Notes under the pieces: model-generated
What the model saw: only the letters and a program-made list of their open reading frames with translations
Told to the model about the DNA's origin: nothing
The model's database searches: none
Program-made: the position numbers and the translations under genes
NCBI RefSeq assembly: GCF_035974275.1
Contig: NZ_CP142422.1
Span: 2,666,001 to 2,730,000, forward strand
Source of the DNA: Chryseobacterium sp. MYb264
GTDB lineage: Bacteria > Bacteroidota > Bacteroidia > Flavobacteriales > Weeksellaceae
DNA: 64,000 nucleotides
Reading direction: 5' to 3'
Shown here: positions 1-9,055 of the stretch, piece after piece
Numbering within the stretch: position 1 is the first letter of the stretch
Layout of the letters: each line of letters begins with the position of its first letter

Positions 1-2237
1 ACCAAATATCCGTTGCTCACAAAATAAGAGATATTTAACCTTGAAGGCGTTGGAGCCGGAGCTACATAACGATTTAGGTTATCCGAAAGTTTTTCGTAGA
101 AATAAACGATCATTGGATATTTTTTGTTCGGATCAAAATTTTCTGGTTTAAACAAAACACCTGTTGAAGAATTTCCTTTTGGCGTCGTCCAGTTGACCAA
201 TTCGTCTGTTCCCCAGTTGTAAGTATTTTGTTGAGGATTGGTATTGCTCAATTTTTGTTGATTTGAAAAATCGGTTGTTGCAAAAATATTTGGCGAATCG
301 GTGTAAGATTCTTTAACTAAAATATATTCTTCTGCATTTTTGGCCTTTTGAAGCGTTCTATACCCCCAAACATTTTCCATCTGAATTTTTACAGGATCTT
401 TACCAGCCTGAATCGTTATTTTAAAAATTCCGTTGGCTTTCGATGTATTGTCAAACGCTGATAAATAAATAGAAGATTTTCGGTTTACACTTTTAATATC
501 TTTATCTAAATCGTAGGTATCAAAAGTGATTTTATTTTTTCGCCCGAATCCGTTGGTGATATTTCTTGGCTTTTTAGAACCATTCAGGAAAAATTCCCAA
601 AGATCATAACGGTCTCTGATAATAACCGATTCATCATTATCCGTCCACGAAGCAATTCCATAAGAACCCGGAAAATCAGGCATATCAAAATCTTCGTCAA
701 CGAAAGAAACTGATAATTCATTATTTAATGGAAGCGTCTGTTTTGTTTTCACATTATAACTGAACCATTTTCCTTTTTCTCTATCAAAAATCACAACGAA
801 CTTTCCAAGAGGTGAAACAGAAACTGCTCCGTTCAGATTTTTGATGACTTCTGTTCTTTCACCAGTTTTATTATCGATAAGGAAATAAGTCTTCTTTGTT
901 GAACCCTCCCATTGCGAAGGAATACGATTGTTGAAACTCGTAATTCCCAGTGTAAATTCGGCATCTCCGTCGTTTATCAATCGTAAAGTATCAAGATTTT
1001 CCCCGTCAATAGTCGTAAAGAAATCCGGTTTATCGGTCTGCATCACCGCAGCGTAAGATTTTTTAAGATCATCTTTCAGCTCTTTCAACTGAACCGTTTG
1101 CAGGTAATCATCTTTATAATTCCAGATATCAACCACTGCATGATCGTTAGCAATCATTGCTGTATCCCTTGCGATAGGTTTTGGCGCAACTCCAAAATAC
1201 AGCTGTTTTCCGTTTTTACTGAATTTCGGCAAGCGGTTTTCAGAAACTACCCAGTTCTTTTTCATTTGTGAATTGTCGTTGGCTATAATTTCCTTCTTTT
1301 TTCCTTTAACATTAAAATAATACAGCTGATACAATTTCACCAGATCATTCTGCGCAGAAGAAGTTCCCACATACGCCAACTGATTTCCTTCTTCATCAAA
1401 AGATAATTGTGAAAAATCACCTTCCATTTCAGAAATTTTATCCACAGTTCCGGTTTGCAAATTCACAACCTGTACCGTTTGAAGGGCATATTTCTTAGGC
1501 TTAGATTTATCTGTTTCCTTTTTAGCCACAGATTTATCATCCAAAGAATCTTTCTTTTCTTTTTTATCCTTGCTTGGCTTTTCCTCAGGCTTTTTGGTTA
1601 CAAAAACGAGTTGTTTTCCGTTATTGCTGAATTCATAACGAGATACATTATCGTAAGTCGTACTTTTACCGTCCAAAAGATTTCGAACCACCAATTGCAA
1701 TGGTTTTGCATTTTTATCATCATCTTTCTTTTCGTCCCCATCTTCTTTATCCGAAGCATCATCTGAAGATTTATCTTTTACATTTTCCAAAAGGTACGCA
1801 ACATAAGAATTCCCTTTTTCAGGAATTTTAAAACCTTTTACATTAGGAATTTTCTCCGTTTTACCCGTAGAAAAATCAACAATTGCCAAGCTGTCTTTTG
1901 TCAATTTATCTTGCTTTAATTTTTTATCCTTTACCGCCTTGATATCTTTATATAAAGGACGAATCTGGAAAACAGCAAATCTGGAATCATTTGTTAATTC
2001 CACTTTTATTGCTCTTGGAAACTTCTGAGATTTTTTATTTTTAACGGAATATAAAAAAAGGTTGGGATTTCCTTCCTGAACATCAACAGAATAGGCGATC
2101 CATTTTCCGTCATTGGAGATTTTTCTTGAACCGATGTTTTGCCAACTGTCATAAACAGAGTGATCCAACGGCTTTTTCTGTCCATACATAAAACTGGTCA
2201 TGATGAGCAGAACAAAAACTGTACATTTCAACTTCAT
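1..2237 (-). CDS. S9-family (prolyl oligopeptidase-like) exported peptidase, 3' part off the left edge
   Basis: The frame is open from an ATG at 2237 to the window edge, giving about 745 residues with no stop. It begins with a signal peptide (MKLKCTVFVLLIMTSFMYGQ). Most of the visible part is a beta-propeller-like region with repeated S/NxDGKW- and SNNGKQL-type strands, as in periplasmic S9 peptidases of Bacteroidetes. Residues about 150-240 form a low-complexity Lys/Asp-rich insert. The visible end reaches the start of the hydrolase domain (KKYPMIVYFYEK), so the catalytic Ser-Asp-His triad would lie outside the window and cannot be checked. Expected role: cleavage of peptides in the periplasm. 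It is transcribed away from htpG. The family call rests on architecture, not on catalytic residues. Confidence 0.8.
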   Translation of the reverse strand, partial: MKLKCTVFVLLIMTSFMYGQKKPLDHSVYDSWQNIGSRKISNDGKWIAYSVDVQEGNPNLFLYSVKNKKSQKFPRAIKVELTNDSRFAVFQIRPLYKDIKAVKDKKLKQDKLTKDSLAIVDFSTGKTEKIPNVKGFKIPEKGNSYVAYLLENVKDKSSDDASDKEDGDEKKDDDKNAKPLQLVVRNLLDGKSTTYDNVSRYEFSNNGKQLVFVTKKPEEKPSKDKKEKKDSLDDKSVAKKETDKSKPKKYALQTVQVVNLQTGTVDKISEMEGDFSQLSFDEEGNQLAYVGTSSAQNDLVKLYQLYYFNVKGKKKEIIANDNSQMKKNWVVSENRLPKFSKNGKQLYFGVAPKPIARDTAMIANDHAVVDIWNYKDDYLQTVQLKELKDDLKKSYAAVMQTDKPDFFTTIDGENLDTLRLINDGDAEFTLGITSFNNRIPSQWEGSTKKTYFLIDNKTGERTEVIKNLNGAVSVSPLGKFVVIFDREKGKWFSYNVKTKQTLPLNNELSVSFVDEDFDMPDFPGSYGIASWTDNDESVIIRDRYDLWEFFLNGSKKPRNITNGFGRKNKITFDTYDLDKDIKSVNRKSSIYLSAFDNTSKANGIFKITIQAGKDPVKIQMENVWGYRTLQKAKNAEEYILVKESYTDSPNIFATTDFSNQQKLSNTNPQQNTYNWGTDELVNWTTPKGNSSTGVLFKPENFDPNKKYPMIVYFYEKLSDNLNRYVAPAPTPSRLNISYFVSNGYL

Positions 2238-2491
2238 TAGTAAGTAAATTTTAAAGTTTAAAAATAAGGTATTTTGATGAAAAAAGTGTTATTTGGACGG
2301 GAGATAGAGGCTGGAAGATTGAAGTTAAAAGCAGATCGCTAATATTTTAGGTTTATTTAATAAGATCACGGAACAGAACTTCCAGCTCCCATCTTTTAGC
2401 CTCCATCATTAAAAACAATGTCAAAATGTCACTTTTATCCAAACGGTATTTTTTTTGAGAAAGAAATAGAAAATTAAAAACAAAAATTATT

Positions 2492-4384
2492 ATGACTAAA
2501 GGAAATATTAATGTATCTGTGGAAAATATTTTCCCGCTTATCAAAAAATTTCTTTACAGTGACCACGAAATATTCTTGAGAGAATTAATCTCTAACGCAA
2601 CGGATGCTACTTTAAAATTAAAGCACTTAACAAGCATTGGCGAAGCAAAAGTTGAATACGGAAATCCACAGCTTGAAGTAAAAATCGATAAAGAAAATAA
2701 AAAGCTGACCATCATCGATCAGGGAATCGGGATGACGGCTGAGGAAGTTGAAAAATACATCAACCAGGTGGCTTTTTCAGGGGCTGAAGAGTTTTTGGAA
2801 AAATATAAAGACACGGCGAAAGATTCAGGAATTATCGGACATTTCGGACTTGGATTCTATTCTGCATTTATGGTGGCTGAAAAGGTTGAAATTGTAACTA
2901 AATCATACAAAGACGAGCCAGCCGTTCGTTGGATCTGCGACGGAAGTCCAGAATTTACTTTGGAAGAAACCACCGATAAAACAGACAGAGGAACGGAAAT
3001 TATTCTACACATCGCAGAAGATTCTGTAGAATTTTTAGAAGAAGCAAAAATCCGTGAGTTGTTGTTGAAATATAACAAATTCATGCCTGTGCCGATTAAA
3101 TTCGGAACTAAAACGCATACTTTACCATTACCGGAAGGTTCTCCGGAAGATGCGGTTGCTGAAACTGAAGAAGTAGACAATATCATCAACAACCCCACTC
3201 CGGCCTGGACAATTGCACCAAGTGAACTGACGAGTGAAGATTATATGAAATTCTACCACGAATTGTACCCAATGCAGTTTGAGGAGCCTTTATTTAATAT
3301 TCACCTAAATGTTGATTATCCGTTCAATTTAACGGGCGTTTTATTCTTCCCGAAATTGAGCAATAATTTAAATATTGAAAAAGATAAAATTCAATTATAT
3401 CAGAATCAGGTATTTGTAACGGATGAAGTAAAAGGTATCGTTCCGGATTTCTTAATGCTTCTTCGTGGAGTGATTGATTCTCCGGATATTCCGTTGAACG
3501 TTTCTCGTTCGTATTTACAAGCTGATGGCGCAGTGAAGAAAATTTCGTCGTATATCACGAAGAAAGTGGCCGACAAAATGTCTTCTTTAATCAATGAAAA
3601 CCGTGAAGATTACGAGAAAAAATGGAATGACATTAAAATCGTTATCGAGTACGGAATTGTAACAGAAGAAAAATTTGCCGAAAAAGCAGATAAATTTACA
3701 TTATATCCTACAACAGACGGAAAATACTTCCTTTGGAATGAATTAGAAGAAAAAATCAAACCAAATCAAACCGATAAAGACGGAAAAATGGTTGTTTTAT
3801 ACGCTTCTAATACAGATGAGCAGCACAGCTATATCCAGTCTGCCAAAGATAAAGGATATGAAGTTTTACTGTTAGATTCTCATATTATTCCTCACGTTAT
3901 TCAGAAACTGGAAACTTCAAAAGATAATATTTCTTTTGTAAGAGTAGATTCAGACCATATCAACAATCTGATCAAAAAAGATGAGCCGATTATCTCTAAA
4001 TTAAATGATACTGAAAAAGAATCATTAAAGAAAAATATCGAAGAGTCTGTGAATGACACTAAATTCACTGTTCAGCTGGAAGATCTTGACAGCACAGATG
4101 CTCCGTTTACGATTACCCAACCGGAATTTATGAGAAGAATGAAGGATATGCAGGCAACCGGCGGTGGCGGTATGTTCGGAATGGGCGGTTTCCCGGAAAT
4201 GTATAATTTGGTGGTAAACTCTAACAGTGAATTTGCCAATCAGGTATTGAAAACTGAAAATGCAGAAGAAAAAGAAAGCTTAATTAAGTATGCTTTAGAT
4301 TTGGCTAAACTTTCTCAGAATTTGCTGAAAGGAAAAGATCTGACGGACTTTATCCAGAGAAGCTACAAGCAATTGGAAAAATAA
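2492..4384 (+). CDS. htpG: Molecular chaperone HtpG (bacterial Hsp90)
   Basis: An ATP-dependent dimeric cytosolic chaperone of 630 residues, close to the 624 of E. coli HtpG. The GHKL ATPase motifs are visible: SNATDA around residue 34-39 with the Mg-binding Asn, DQGIGM around 76-81, and GHFGLGFYS around 116-124. The middle domain and C-terminal dimerisation domain follow. A glycine/methionine-rich stretch lies near residues 553-566, in the C-terminal client-binding region. The ATG at 2492 gives the expected N-terminus. No Shine-Dalgarno sequence is evident, as is normal in this phylum. It is a single-gene unit with its own terminator and is divergent from the S9 peptidase. The assignment is secure. 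Confidence 0.98.
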   Translation: MTKGNINVSVENIFPLIKKFLYSDHEIFLRELISNATDATLKLKHLTSIGEAKVEYGNPQLEVKIDKENKKLTIIDQGIGMTAEEVEKYINQVAFSGAEEFLEKYKDTAKDSGIIGHFGLGFYSAFMVAEKVEIVTKSYKDEPAVRWICDGSPEFTLEETTDKTDRGTEIILHIAEDSVEFLEEAKIRELLLKYNKFMPVPIKFGTKTHTLPLPEGSPEDAVAETEEVDNIINNPTPAWTIAPSELTSEDYMKFYHELYPMQFEEPLFNIHLNVDYPFNLTGVLFFPKLSNNLNIEKDKIQLYQNQVFVTDEVKGIVPDFLMLLRGVIDSPDIPLNVSRSYLQADGAVKKISSYITKKVADKMSSLINENREDYEKKWNDIKIVIEYGIVTEEKFAEKADKFTLYPTTDGKYFLWNELEEKIKPNQTDKDGKMVVLYASNTDEQHSYIQSAKDKGYEVLLLDSHIIPHVIQKLETSKDNISFVRVDSDHINNLIKKDEPIISKLNDTEKESLKKNIEESVNDTKFTVQLEDLDSTDAPFTITQPEFMRRMKDMQATGGGGMFGMGGFPEMYNLVVNSNSEFANQVLKTENAEEKESLIKYALDLAKLSQNLLKGKDLTDFIQRSYKQLEK

Positions 4385-4402
4385 TCTAACTAATTTATAT
4401 TG

Positions 4403-4436
4403 AAAAATCGGGGCTGGAAACGGCTCCGATTTTTTT
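4403..4436 (+). terminator. Rho-independent terminator after htpG
   Basis: A hairpin pairs AAATCGG and GC segments across a short loop and is followed by seven T residues. It sits 19 bp after the htpG stop. Confidence 0.8.
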
Positions 4437-4526
4437 GTGGAAAATCCTTAATCTGTTAAAAAGACCATTTAGTAGTCAAAAATAACCATTCGGGCTATAA
4501 TTTTTTTAATTTCCTGGATCTTGAAA

Positions 4527-4534
4527 TATCTTTG
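4527..4534 (+). promoter_or_regulatory. Putative Bacteroidetes -7 box (TATCTTTG) for the alpha/beta hydrolase
   Basis: The octamer matches TAnnTTTG exactly and lies 41 bp before the ATG at 4575. No TTG stands at the ideal -33 distance, so this is a half-supported promoter. Confidence 0.5.
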
Positions 4535-4574
4535 CTTCAACAAATCGAGATAACAATACATAAAAATAAAAACC

Positions 4575-5375
4575 ATGAAAACTAAAGCAATCTTAACTCT
4601 TCTTTTCGTATTAACGTTACAATTTTTCAACGCTCAGATGGATGATAAATTTTATCAGCCTAAAAAAGAACTGAAGCCGATAGAAAATATGAAATACGAA
4701 AATCTAAGCCTTCCTGTAGATAAAGATACCATCACCGCTATTTTTATAAGACCTGCCGCAGCAAAACCGAAAGCTACGATCCTATTTTTCCATGGTGCGG
4801 GCGGAAATGTAAGTTCTTACACTTTTATGATTAAACCTTTAGTTGATGACGGATTTCAAGTCGTAATGGTTGATTTCAGAGGCTACGGAAAATCCAGCGG
4901 TACCCCGACTCATAAAAATGTGGCAGAAGACGGACAGAGATTCTTTGATATTATCACCAAAAGAGAAGATGTGAAAAATACAAAAGTCCTTCTTTACGGA
5001 GCCTCTTTAGGTTCGCAAATCGCCACTCACCTTTCAAGAATCAACAAAGATAAAATTTCAGGGCTGATCATCGATGGCGGAATGTCCTCCTTTGCCGATA
5101 TCGCATCTGCTTTTGCTCCTGATTATAAAAGCGTGATCGAGCAGGCTTTAGCTTCTGTGTATGCTGCGAAAGAAGATATCAAATTTACACAGGGTCTTCC
5201 CAAACTTTTCATCTACAGTAAAAATGACAGAACGGTTCCGTATTCTCAGGGAGAACTTATGTTTGCGAATGCTTCTGAACCGAAACAGTTTTTAGAATTT
5301 TCAGAAGATCATTTGTTAGCAGTGAAAGAAAAACCGGCAGATGTGGTGAAGGCGGTGGAAGCTTTATTGAAATAA
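4575..5375 (+). CDS. Exported alpha/beta hydrolase (serine aminopeptidase S33-like)
   Basis: A 266-residue protein starting with a signal peptide (MKTKAILTLLFVLTLQFFNA, probable cleavage before Gln21). The fold motifs are present: oxyanion region FFHGAGGN (71-78), nucleophile elbow GASLGS with Ser144, acid residue in SKNDRTVP (Asp218), and His246 in EDHL. It should act in the periplasm or at the cell surface as an esterase, lipase or peptidase. The substrate cannot be read from sequence. It is similar in layout to the YqiA/BEM46 class of small membrane or exported hydrolases. It stands alone between a terminator and the LemA-type operon and has its own TATCTTTG box. Confidence 0.88.
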   Translation: MKTKAILTLLFVLTLQFFNAQMDDKFYQPKKELKPIENMKYENLSLPVDKDTITAIFIRPAAAKPKATILFFHGAGGNVSSYTFMIKPLVDDGFQVVMVDFRGYGKSSGTPTHKNVAEDGQRFFDIITKREDVKNTKVLLYGASLGSQIATHLSRINKDKISGLIIDGGMSSFADIASAFAPDYKSVIEQALASVYAAKEDIKFTQGLPKLFIYSKNDRTVPYSQGELMFANASEPKQFLEFSEDHLLAVKEKPADVVKAVEALLK

Positions 5376-5476
5376 AATCATTTCCATATTATAAAATTTC
5401 GGCAGGGCATTACGTCTTGCCGAAACTATTTTCACTTACAAAAGTATAAGATTTTCATTATATCATTTGTAAATAT

Positions 5477-5484
5477 TACATTTG
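5477..5484 (+). promoter_or_regulatory. Putative -7 box (TACATTTG) for the GIDE/LemA operon
   Basis: An exact TAnnTTTG match 18 bp before the ATG at 5503. No well-spaced -33 TTG was found. Confidence 0.45.
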
Positions 5485-5502
5485 TAGAAACACCAGTTGC
5501 AA

Positions 5503-6594
5503 ATGTTTGAAATAGATATTCAACTATTGCCTTTTCTAATGCTTTTCGGATTAGGAATCGCACTTTTTCATACGCTCATCCTTACAGAGCTGTTCAAATT
5601 AAAACTAAAGCCCGGTTGGATACTATTTATTATTGATCCACTGATTATCGCTTTGGGATTTTTTCTATTTCCGAAGCAGTCGGGATTTATCTTTATCGGA
5701 CTTTTCGCTTCGGTTTTCGTTTTGGGAATTATTGCCTTTATCAGACATGGCATTCAGGGAATCGTAGACAGTTTTCGGGAAGCAAAAAAAGATAAAAAAC
5801 CGCTATGGAAAGTCGTTGCATCAGGATTAGCTATTGTTTTCTTTTTTCTGTGCTTCCTTTTTCTGGGTATCTATTCCTTTTTCATCGTTATCTTTTTAGT
5901 CATTATCACTTCTATTCTTCCGAGTAATAAAAACCGTTTTTATTTTTATCAGCGAAATCTTTCGACCTCAAAAATTAAAAGTGTTGCTATGGGTTTAGCC
6001 GAAATCTGTGGAAAGGCAAAAGCCATTACGAAAGCTGTTTCGCCCCATACCTCTACCCAATGTGTTGCCTATATTTATACTATTGATGAGATTACCGAAA
6101 AAACAGACGATGACGGAAGAACCGACAAATCTTACAGAGAAATAAAAAGAGAGATTAACGCTAAGAACTTTCTGCTGCAGGATGAATCGGGAAGTATTGA
6201 AATTCAGACAGATAAACTGGAATGGATTAACTTTTCGCCCAGTTTTGAAACCGAAACCGGAAGCCGCCGTTACCGGGAATATATTTTAGATGAAAAAACA
6301 GAAATTCTGATGATTGGACAAGCTTTTTATGAAGGCTCAAACACTATTTTCAGATATGATGAGACGAAAAAGCTTTTCGGAATGGCTCCTTTGGAAATTG
6401 TAAACTTTGCCAATAAATGGCGACCTTTAAAGCTTCGTGCCGTAACTACTTTACTTTGTATTGCCCTGATTTCCGCGTTTATTTTCATCACGCCGATGAG
6501 AGCTGAAGGCAGCAGACTCATTTTTGAATCCATCAACCTAAAAGAAAGATTTTCTAAAAATCCATTAGAAATGTTCAATGATTTTTTCAAATAA
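5503..6594 (+). CDS. Membrane protein with GIDE-like domain (LemA-operon partner)
   Basis: 363 residues from the ATG at 5503; an in-frame TTG at 5497 is possible but less likely. Four N-terminal hydrophobic segments lie within about residues 1-145. A soluble domain of about 150 residues follows, containing CGKAKAITKAVSPHTSTQCV and a YIYTIDE segment. This resembles the GIDE domain of MUL1-type proteins and its bacterial homologues (small molecule-modified or cysteine-rich motif before a paired beta region). A C-terminal membrane segment lies near residue 315. There is no RING domain, so no ubiquitin-ligase function is implied. It is the first gene of a tight four-gene cluster with LemA, which is a recurrent bacterial pairing. 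Its function is unknown. Confidence 0.65.
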   Translation: MFEIDIQLLPFLMLFGLGIALFHTLILTELFKLKLKPGWILFIIDPLIIALGFFLFPKQSGFIFIGLFASVFVLGIIAFIRHGIQGIVDSFREAKKDKKPLWKVVASGLAIVFFFLCFLFLGIYSFFIVIFLVIITSILPSNKNRFYFYQRNLSTSKIKSVAMGLAEICGKAKAITKAVSPHTSTQCVAYIYTIDEITEKTDDDGRTDKSYREIKREINAKNFLLQDESGSIEIQTDKLEWINFSPSFETETGSRRYREYILDEKTEILMIGQAFYEGSNTIFRYDETKKLFGMAPLEIVNFANKWRPLKLRAVTTLLCIALISAFIFITPMRAEGSRLIFESINLKERFSKNPLEMFNDFFK

Positions 6595-6609
6595 AACTCA
6601 ACTGTAAAA

Positions 6610-7164
6610 ATGCTTGTACCGATTCTTATTTTTATCATTGTTATTGTAGCAGTCGTTACATTTCTGGTTAAATCTTACAATCAGATTGTAATCCTGAGAA
6701 ATAATGTGGATAAAGCCTTTTCCAATATTGATGTGATTTTAAAACAGAGAGCCGATGAAGTTCCGAATCTCGTTCGTGTGGTAAAAGCAACGGCTTTAAA
6801 CGAAAATACCGTACTCAAAGAACTGGTTGCGTTAAGAAGCCAGTACAATCACTCTGAAAAAACCAATGAAAAAGTGAAAATAGCCGGAGCTATTGAGGGT
6901 AAAATAAAATCTTTTTTTGTTACGGTAGAAAGTTATCCACAAATTAAGGCCTCACAATCATTTCTTGAACTGCAAAAAAGACTGAGCGATTTGGAAGATA
7001 TGATTTCAGACCGAAGAGAATACTTTAATGATTCGGTGAATTTATATAATACAGGAATTCAGACTTTTCCGGATATGATCTTTGCTAAGATGATGCGGTA
7101 TCAGAAAATGGAAATGCTGAAGTTTTCTGAGCAGGAAATAGAATATAACGGCGTTGAATTATAA
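6610..7164 (+). CDS. LemA family membrane protein
   Basis: 184 residues with one N-terminal membrane segment (LVPILIFIIVIVAVVTFLV) and a helical LemA domain. The family signature is clear: NNVDKAFSNIDVILKQR followed by EVPNLVRVVKA, and later ESYPQIKASQSFLELQ. The N-terminus is expected outside and the helical bundle is membrane-anchored. LemA proteins have no agreed biochemical role. It starts 15 bp after the GIDE-like gene and is followed 13 bp later by the next gene, so the genes are almost certainly cotranscribed. Confidence 0.92.
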   Translation: MLVPILIFIIVIVAVVTFLVKSYNQIVILRNNVDKAFSNIDVILKQRADEVPNLVRVVKATALNENTVLKELVALRSQYNHSEKTNEKVKIAGAIEGKIKSFFVTVESYPQIKASQSFLELQKRLSDLEDMISDRREYFNDSVNLYNTGIQTFPDMIFAKMMRYQKMEMLKFSEQEIEYNGVEL

Positions 7165-7177
7165 AAACAATTGAAAT

Positions 7178-7522
7178 ATGACCATTGATTTAGGTATTTT
7201 AGGCGAGTTTGTCAACTCAAGAAAATTTTGGGGAAGCATGGCGATTGGCTTTCCTGTGATTACGATCGGGCTTTTCATTATTTACAGTATGGTTCGCAAA
7301 GTTCCTTTTTTAAAAGGAATTGTTCAATATATCATCATGACCTATGGTTTATCCATTTTGGTATTAATGCCCGTTGTTTTCTTCTCCGCTTTTTTGGAAA
7401 CTGAAAAATTAAAAATAGCACTTACCTATCTTGTGATTTTATTTTTCACCGCAATTTTTACCTTGTTCAATCAAAAACAAGTGGTTAATTTCATGAAGGA
7501 AATCCAGAAAATGAAAAAATAA
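7178..7522 (+). CDS. Small integral membrane protein of the LemA cluster
   Basis: 114 residues with three hydrophobic segments (about residues 18-40, 48-70 and 76-97) and a short basic tail ending KEIQKMKK. No family is recognised. Position between lemA and the DUF3592-like gene, with gaps of 13 and 18 bp, shows that it belongs to the same transcript. It could be a structural partner of the neighbouring membrane proteins, but that is an inference from position alone. Confidence 0.75.
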   Translation: MTIDLGILGEFVNSRKFWGSMAIGFPVITIGLFIIYSMVRKVPFLKGIVQYIIMTYGLSILVLMPVVFFSAFLETEKLKIALTYLVILFFTAIFTLFNQKQVVNFMKEIQKMKK

Positions 7523-7540
7523 ATCTAAAAACGATCAACC

Positions 7541-8335
7541 ATGTGGTATACTTTAATTTTCACTTCAATTATTGTCGCTCTACTTGTCATCAAAAAGAAA
7601 AAAGCAAGAGAAAATATTTCGATAAGTCAGTTTTTTCTACCTATACTTGCCATACTTTTTGTTTCGGGGATATTTTTCTTCTTAGCCGGAATCGTTGGTC
7701 GCTCAGCCTATGCTTATCTGTTCGAGAAAAAATATGATGCAAAAGTCGTAAAATATGATTATACCACCGGAGATTCAGAATCTGATCCGGTACCTATTGC
7801 TATTGTGGAGTTTAAAAATGATAAAAACGAAACCATTCAAAAATCAATCGGCTACGGGACAAGCCATCCTATTGAACGGGGAAAAACCATTAAAATTTCA
7901 TACAAAGAGGGTGATAAGCACATAAAAAACATGAATTTCGGAGATCAAAAACTCATTGTTTCCATTGTACTTTTATTCTTTTCTATTTTTTCATTTGCTA
8001 TACTCGGAATTACGCTCTATGCCTTTGGACGCGATATCTCTTTTATCTGGAAAATCGTGATCGGTTTTGTGATGTATATTTTATTTCCCGCAGCCATGCT
8101 TGGTTTTATCCTTGTTCTGTCATGGGTTATCTGGGAATATTTTGAAGGAAAAAGAGATGACACCCCAATTTGGGCATTGGGAGTCTGTAGTTTGTTTGTC
8201 ACCATTTTAGTTCCGGCTTTAATTGGCTATATTAAAATGCTTTTCGAAAAAAAAGATATGAAAATTGAAGAAAATTCAAATTCAAAAAGAATGAAAGTAA
8301 GACTTTCAAAGTTCAGTAAGAGGATTCCAAAATAA
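7541..8335 (+). CDS. DUF3592-like membrane protein
   Basis: 264 residues. Two N-terminal membrane segments surround a KKKKAR basic stretch. A predicted non-cytoplasmic beta domain of about 70 residues follows (DAKVVKYDYTTGD ... VEFKNDKNET ... IKISYKEGD). This is the pattern of DUF3592 proteins, which resemble the beta-strand domain of NfeD- and GIDE-type proteins. Three or four further membrane segments fill the C-terminal half. It is the last gene of the LemA cluster. Its 3' end overlaps the convergent alkyltransferase-like gene by 30 bp. Function unknown. Confidence 0.7.
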   Translation: MWYTLIFTSIIVALLVIKKKKARENISISQFFLPILAILFVSGIFFFLAGIVGRSAYAYLFEKKYDAKVVKYDYTTGDSESDPVPIAIVEFKNDKNETIQKSIGYGTSHPIERGKTIKISYKEGDKHIKNMNFGDQKLIVSIVLLFFSIFSFAILGITLYAFGRDISFIWKIVIGFVMYILFPAAMLGFILVLSWVIWEYFEGKRDDTPIWALGVCSLFVTILVPALIGYIKMLFEKKDMKIEENSNSKRMKVRLSKFSKRIPK

Positions 8336-8602
8336 TTTTTTGAAATTTTTAATTCTAAAGTTTTCCACCACAATTCCTTCTGCTTCCAGTTTTTTCTGAA
8401 ATTCGGGTACCGACAAAGTTCCCGAACTGGAAATCACACGGTGCGCAGGAACATCTTCCGGGCAACCTCCCATCGCTTTTCCAACATGACGGGAATGGTT
8501 GGGATAACCAACCGCTTTGGCAATCGCTCCATAACTTGTGACTTTACCTTTGGGAACCAACTTAGTAATTTCCCAGACTTGTTTTTTGAAAATTTCGTCC
8601 AT
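8306..8602 (-). CDS. Alkyltransferase-like (ATL) DNA-repair protein, MGMT family without the acceptor cysteine
   Basis: 98 residues matching the DNA-binding domain of O6-methylguanine methyltransferases: VPKGKVTSYGAIAKAVGYP, then the RHVGKAMGGCP helix. The active-site motif of true methyltransferases is PCHRV; here it reads PAHRV at residues 52-56, so the methyl-accepting Cys is Ala53. Known ATL proteins carry Trp or Ala at this position. They cannot remove the methyl group but bind O6-alkylguanine, flip the base and direct nucleotide excision repair to it. The short length also fits ATLs, which lack the N-terminal domain. The gene is convergent with, and overlaps, the DUF3592-like gene. Confidence 0.88.
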   Translation of the reverse strand: MDEIFKKQVWEITKLVPKGKVTSYGAIAKAVGYPNHSRHVGKAMGGCPEDVPAHRVISSSGTLSVPEFQKKLEAEGIVVENFRIKNFKKLFWNPLTEL

Positions 8603-9055
8603 AATACGATCTCAATACAATAAAGATAGAGATAATTTTTAGAATGTTGAATATAAATTAAGTTTCGATATATCCTCGATTCGAGTAGAAATAACTTTAA
8701 ATTTAACCGCAAAAGAAACAAAAGACTTTATAAGATTTATTAAAAGTATTTCAAAAGTCTACAAAAAGAAAAAATCTTCGATTTTTTTTAAACTTATGTG
8801 GTCTTTTTGCATTTAACCATTAGACTCAAAATAACTAAAGTGTAAAAATCTTTTGCACCTTTTGAGGTAAAAAAACTTAAACACAAATAATTTAAAATAA
8901 AGGTCTCGATACACTCCTTTTTATTGCATTACTCGACCTGACGTCTCATTTCATTATGAGATAATTTAAACGAGGTTTTCCACTTTCTTATCATACATCA
9001 ATACCACAAAAATTTTTAAACGGTAACTTTAGATAAATCAAATTCAAATAAAATT
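8603..9055. other. Intergenic region with degenerate dispersed repeats
   Basis: No gene was seen in these 453 bp. It contains stretches of the kind scattered through genomes of this group: a TCTCGATAC ... CTCGACCTGACG segment at about 8903-8943, which resembles one at 59580-59625, and AAAAGACTTTATAAGATTTATT-like sequence. A weak TAnnTTT-like box (TAACTTTA, about 9022) may serve the SDR gene. Confidence 0.5.

Noticed and set aside
1455..1766. Plus-strand 103-codon frame
   Set aside because: Antisense to the S9 peptidase; its hydrophobic look comes from the Lys/Asp-rich insert of that gene read backwards.
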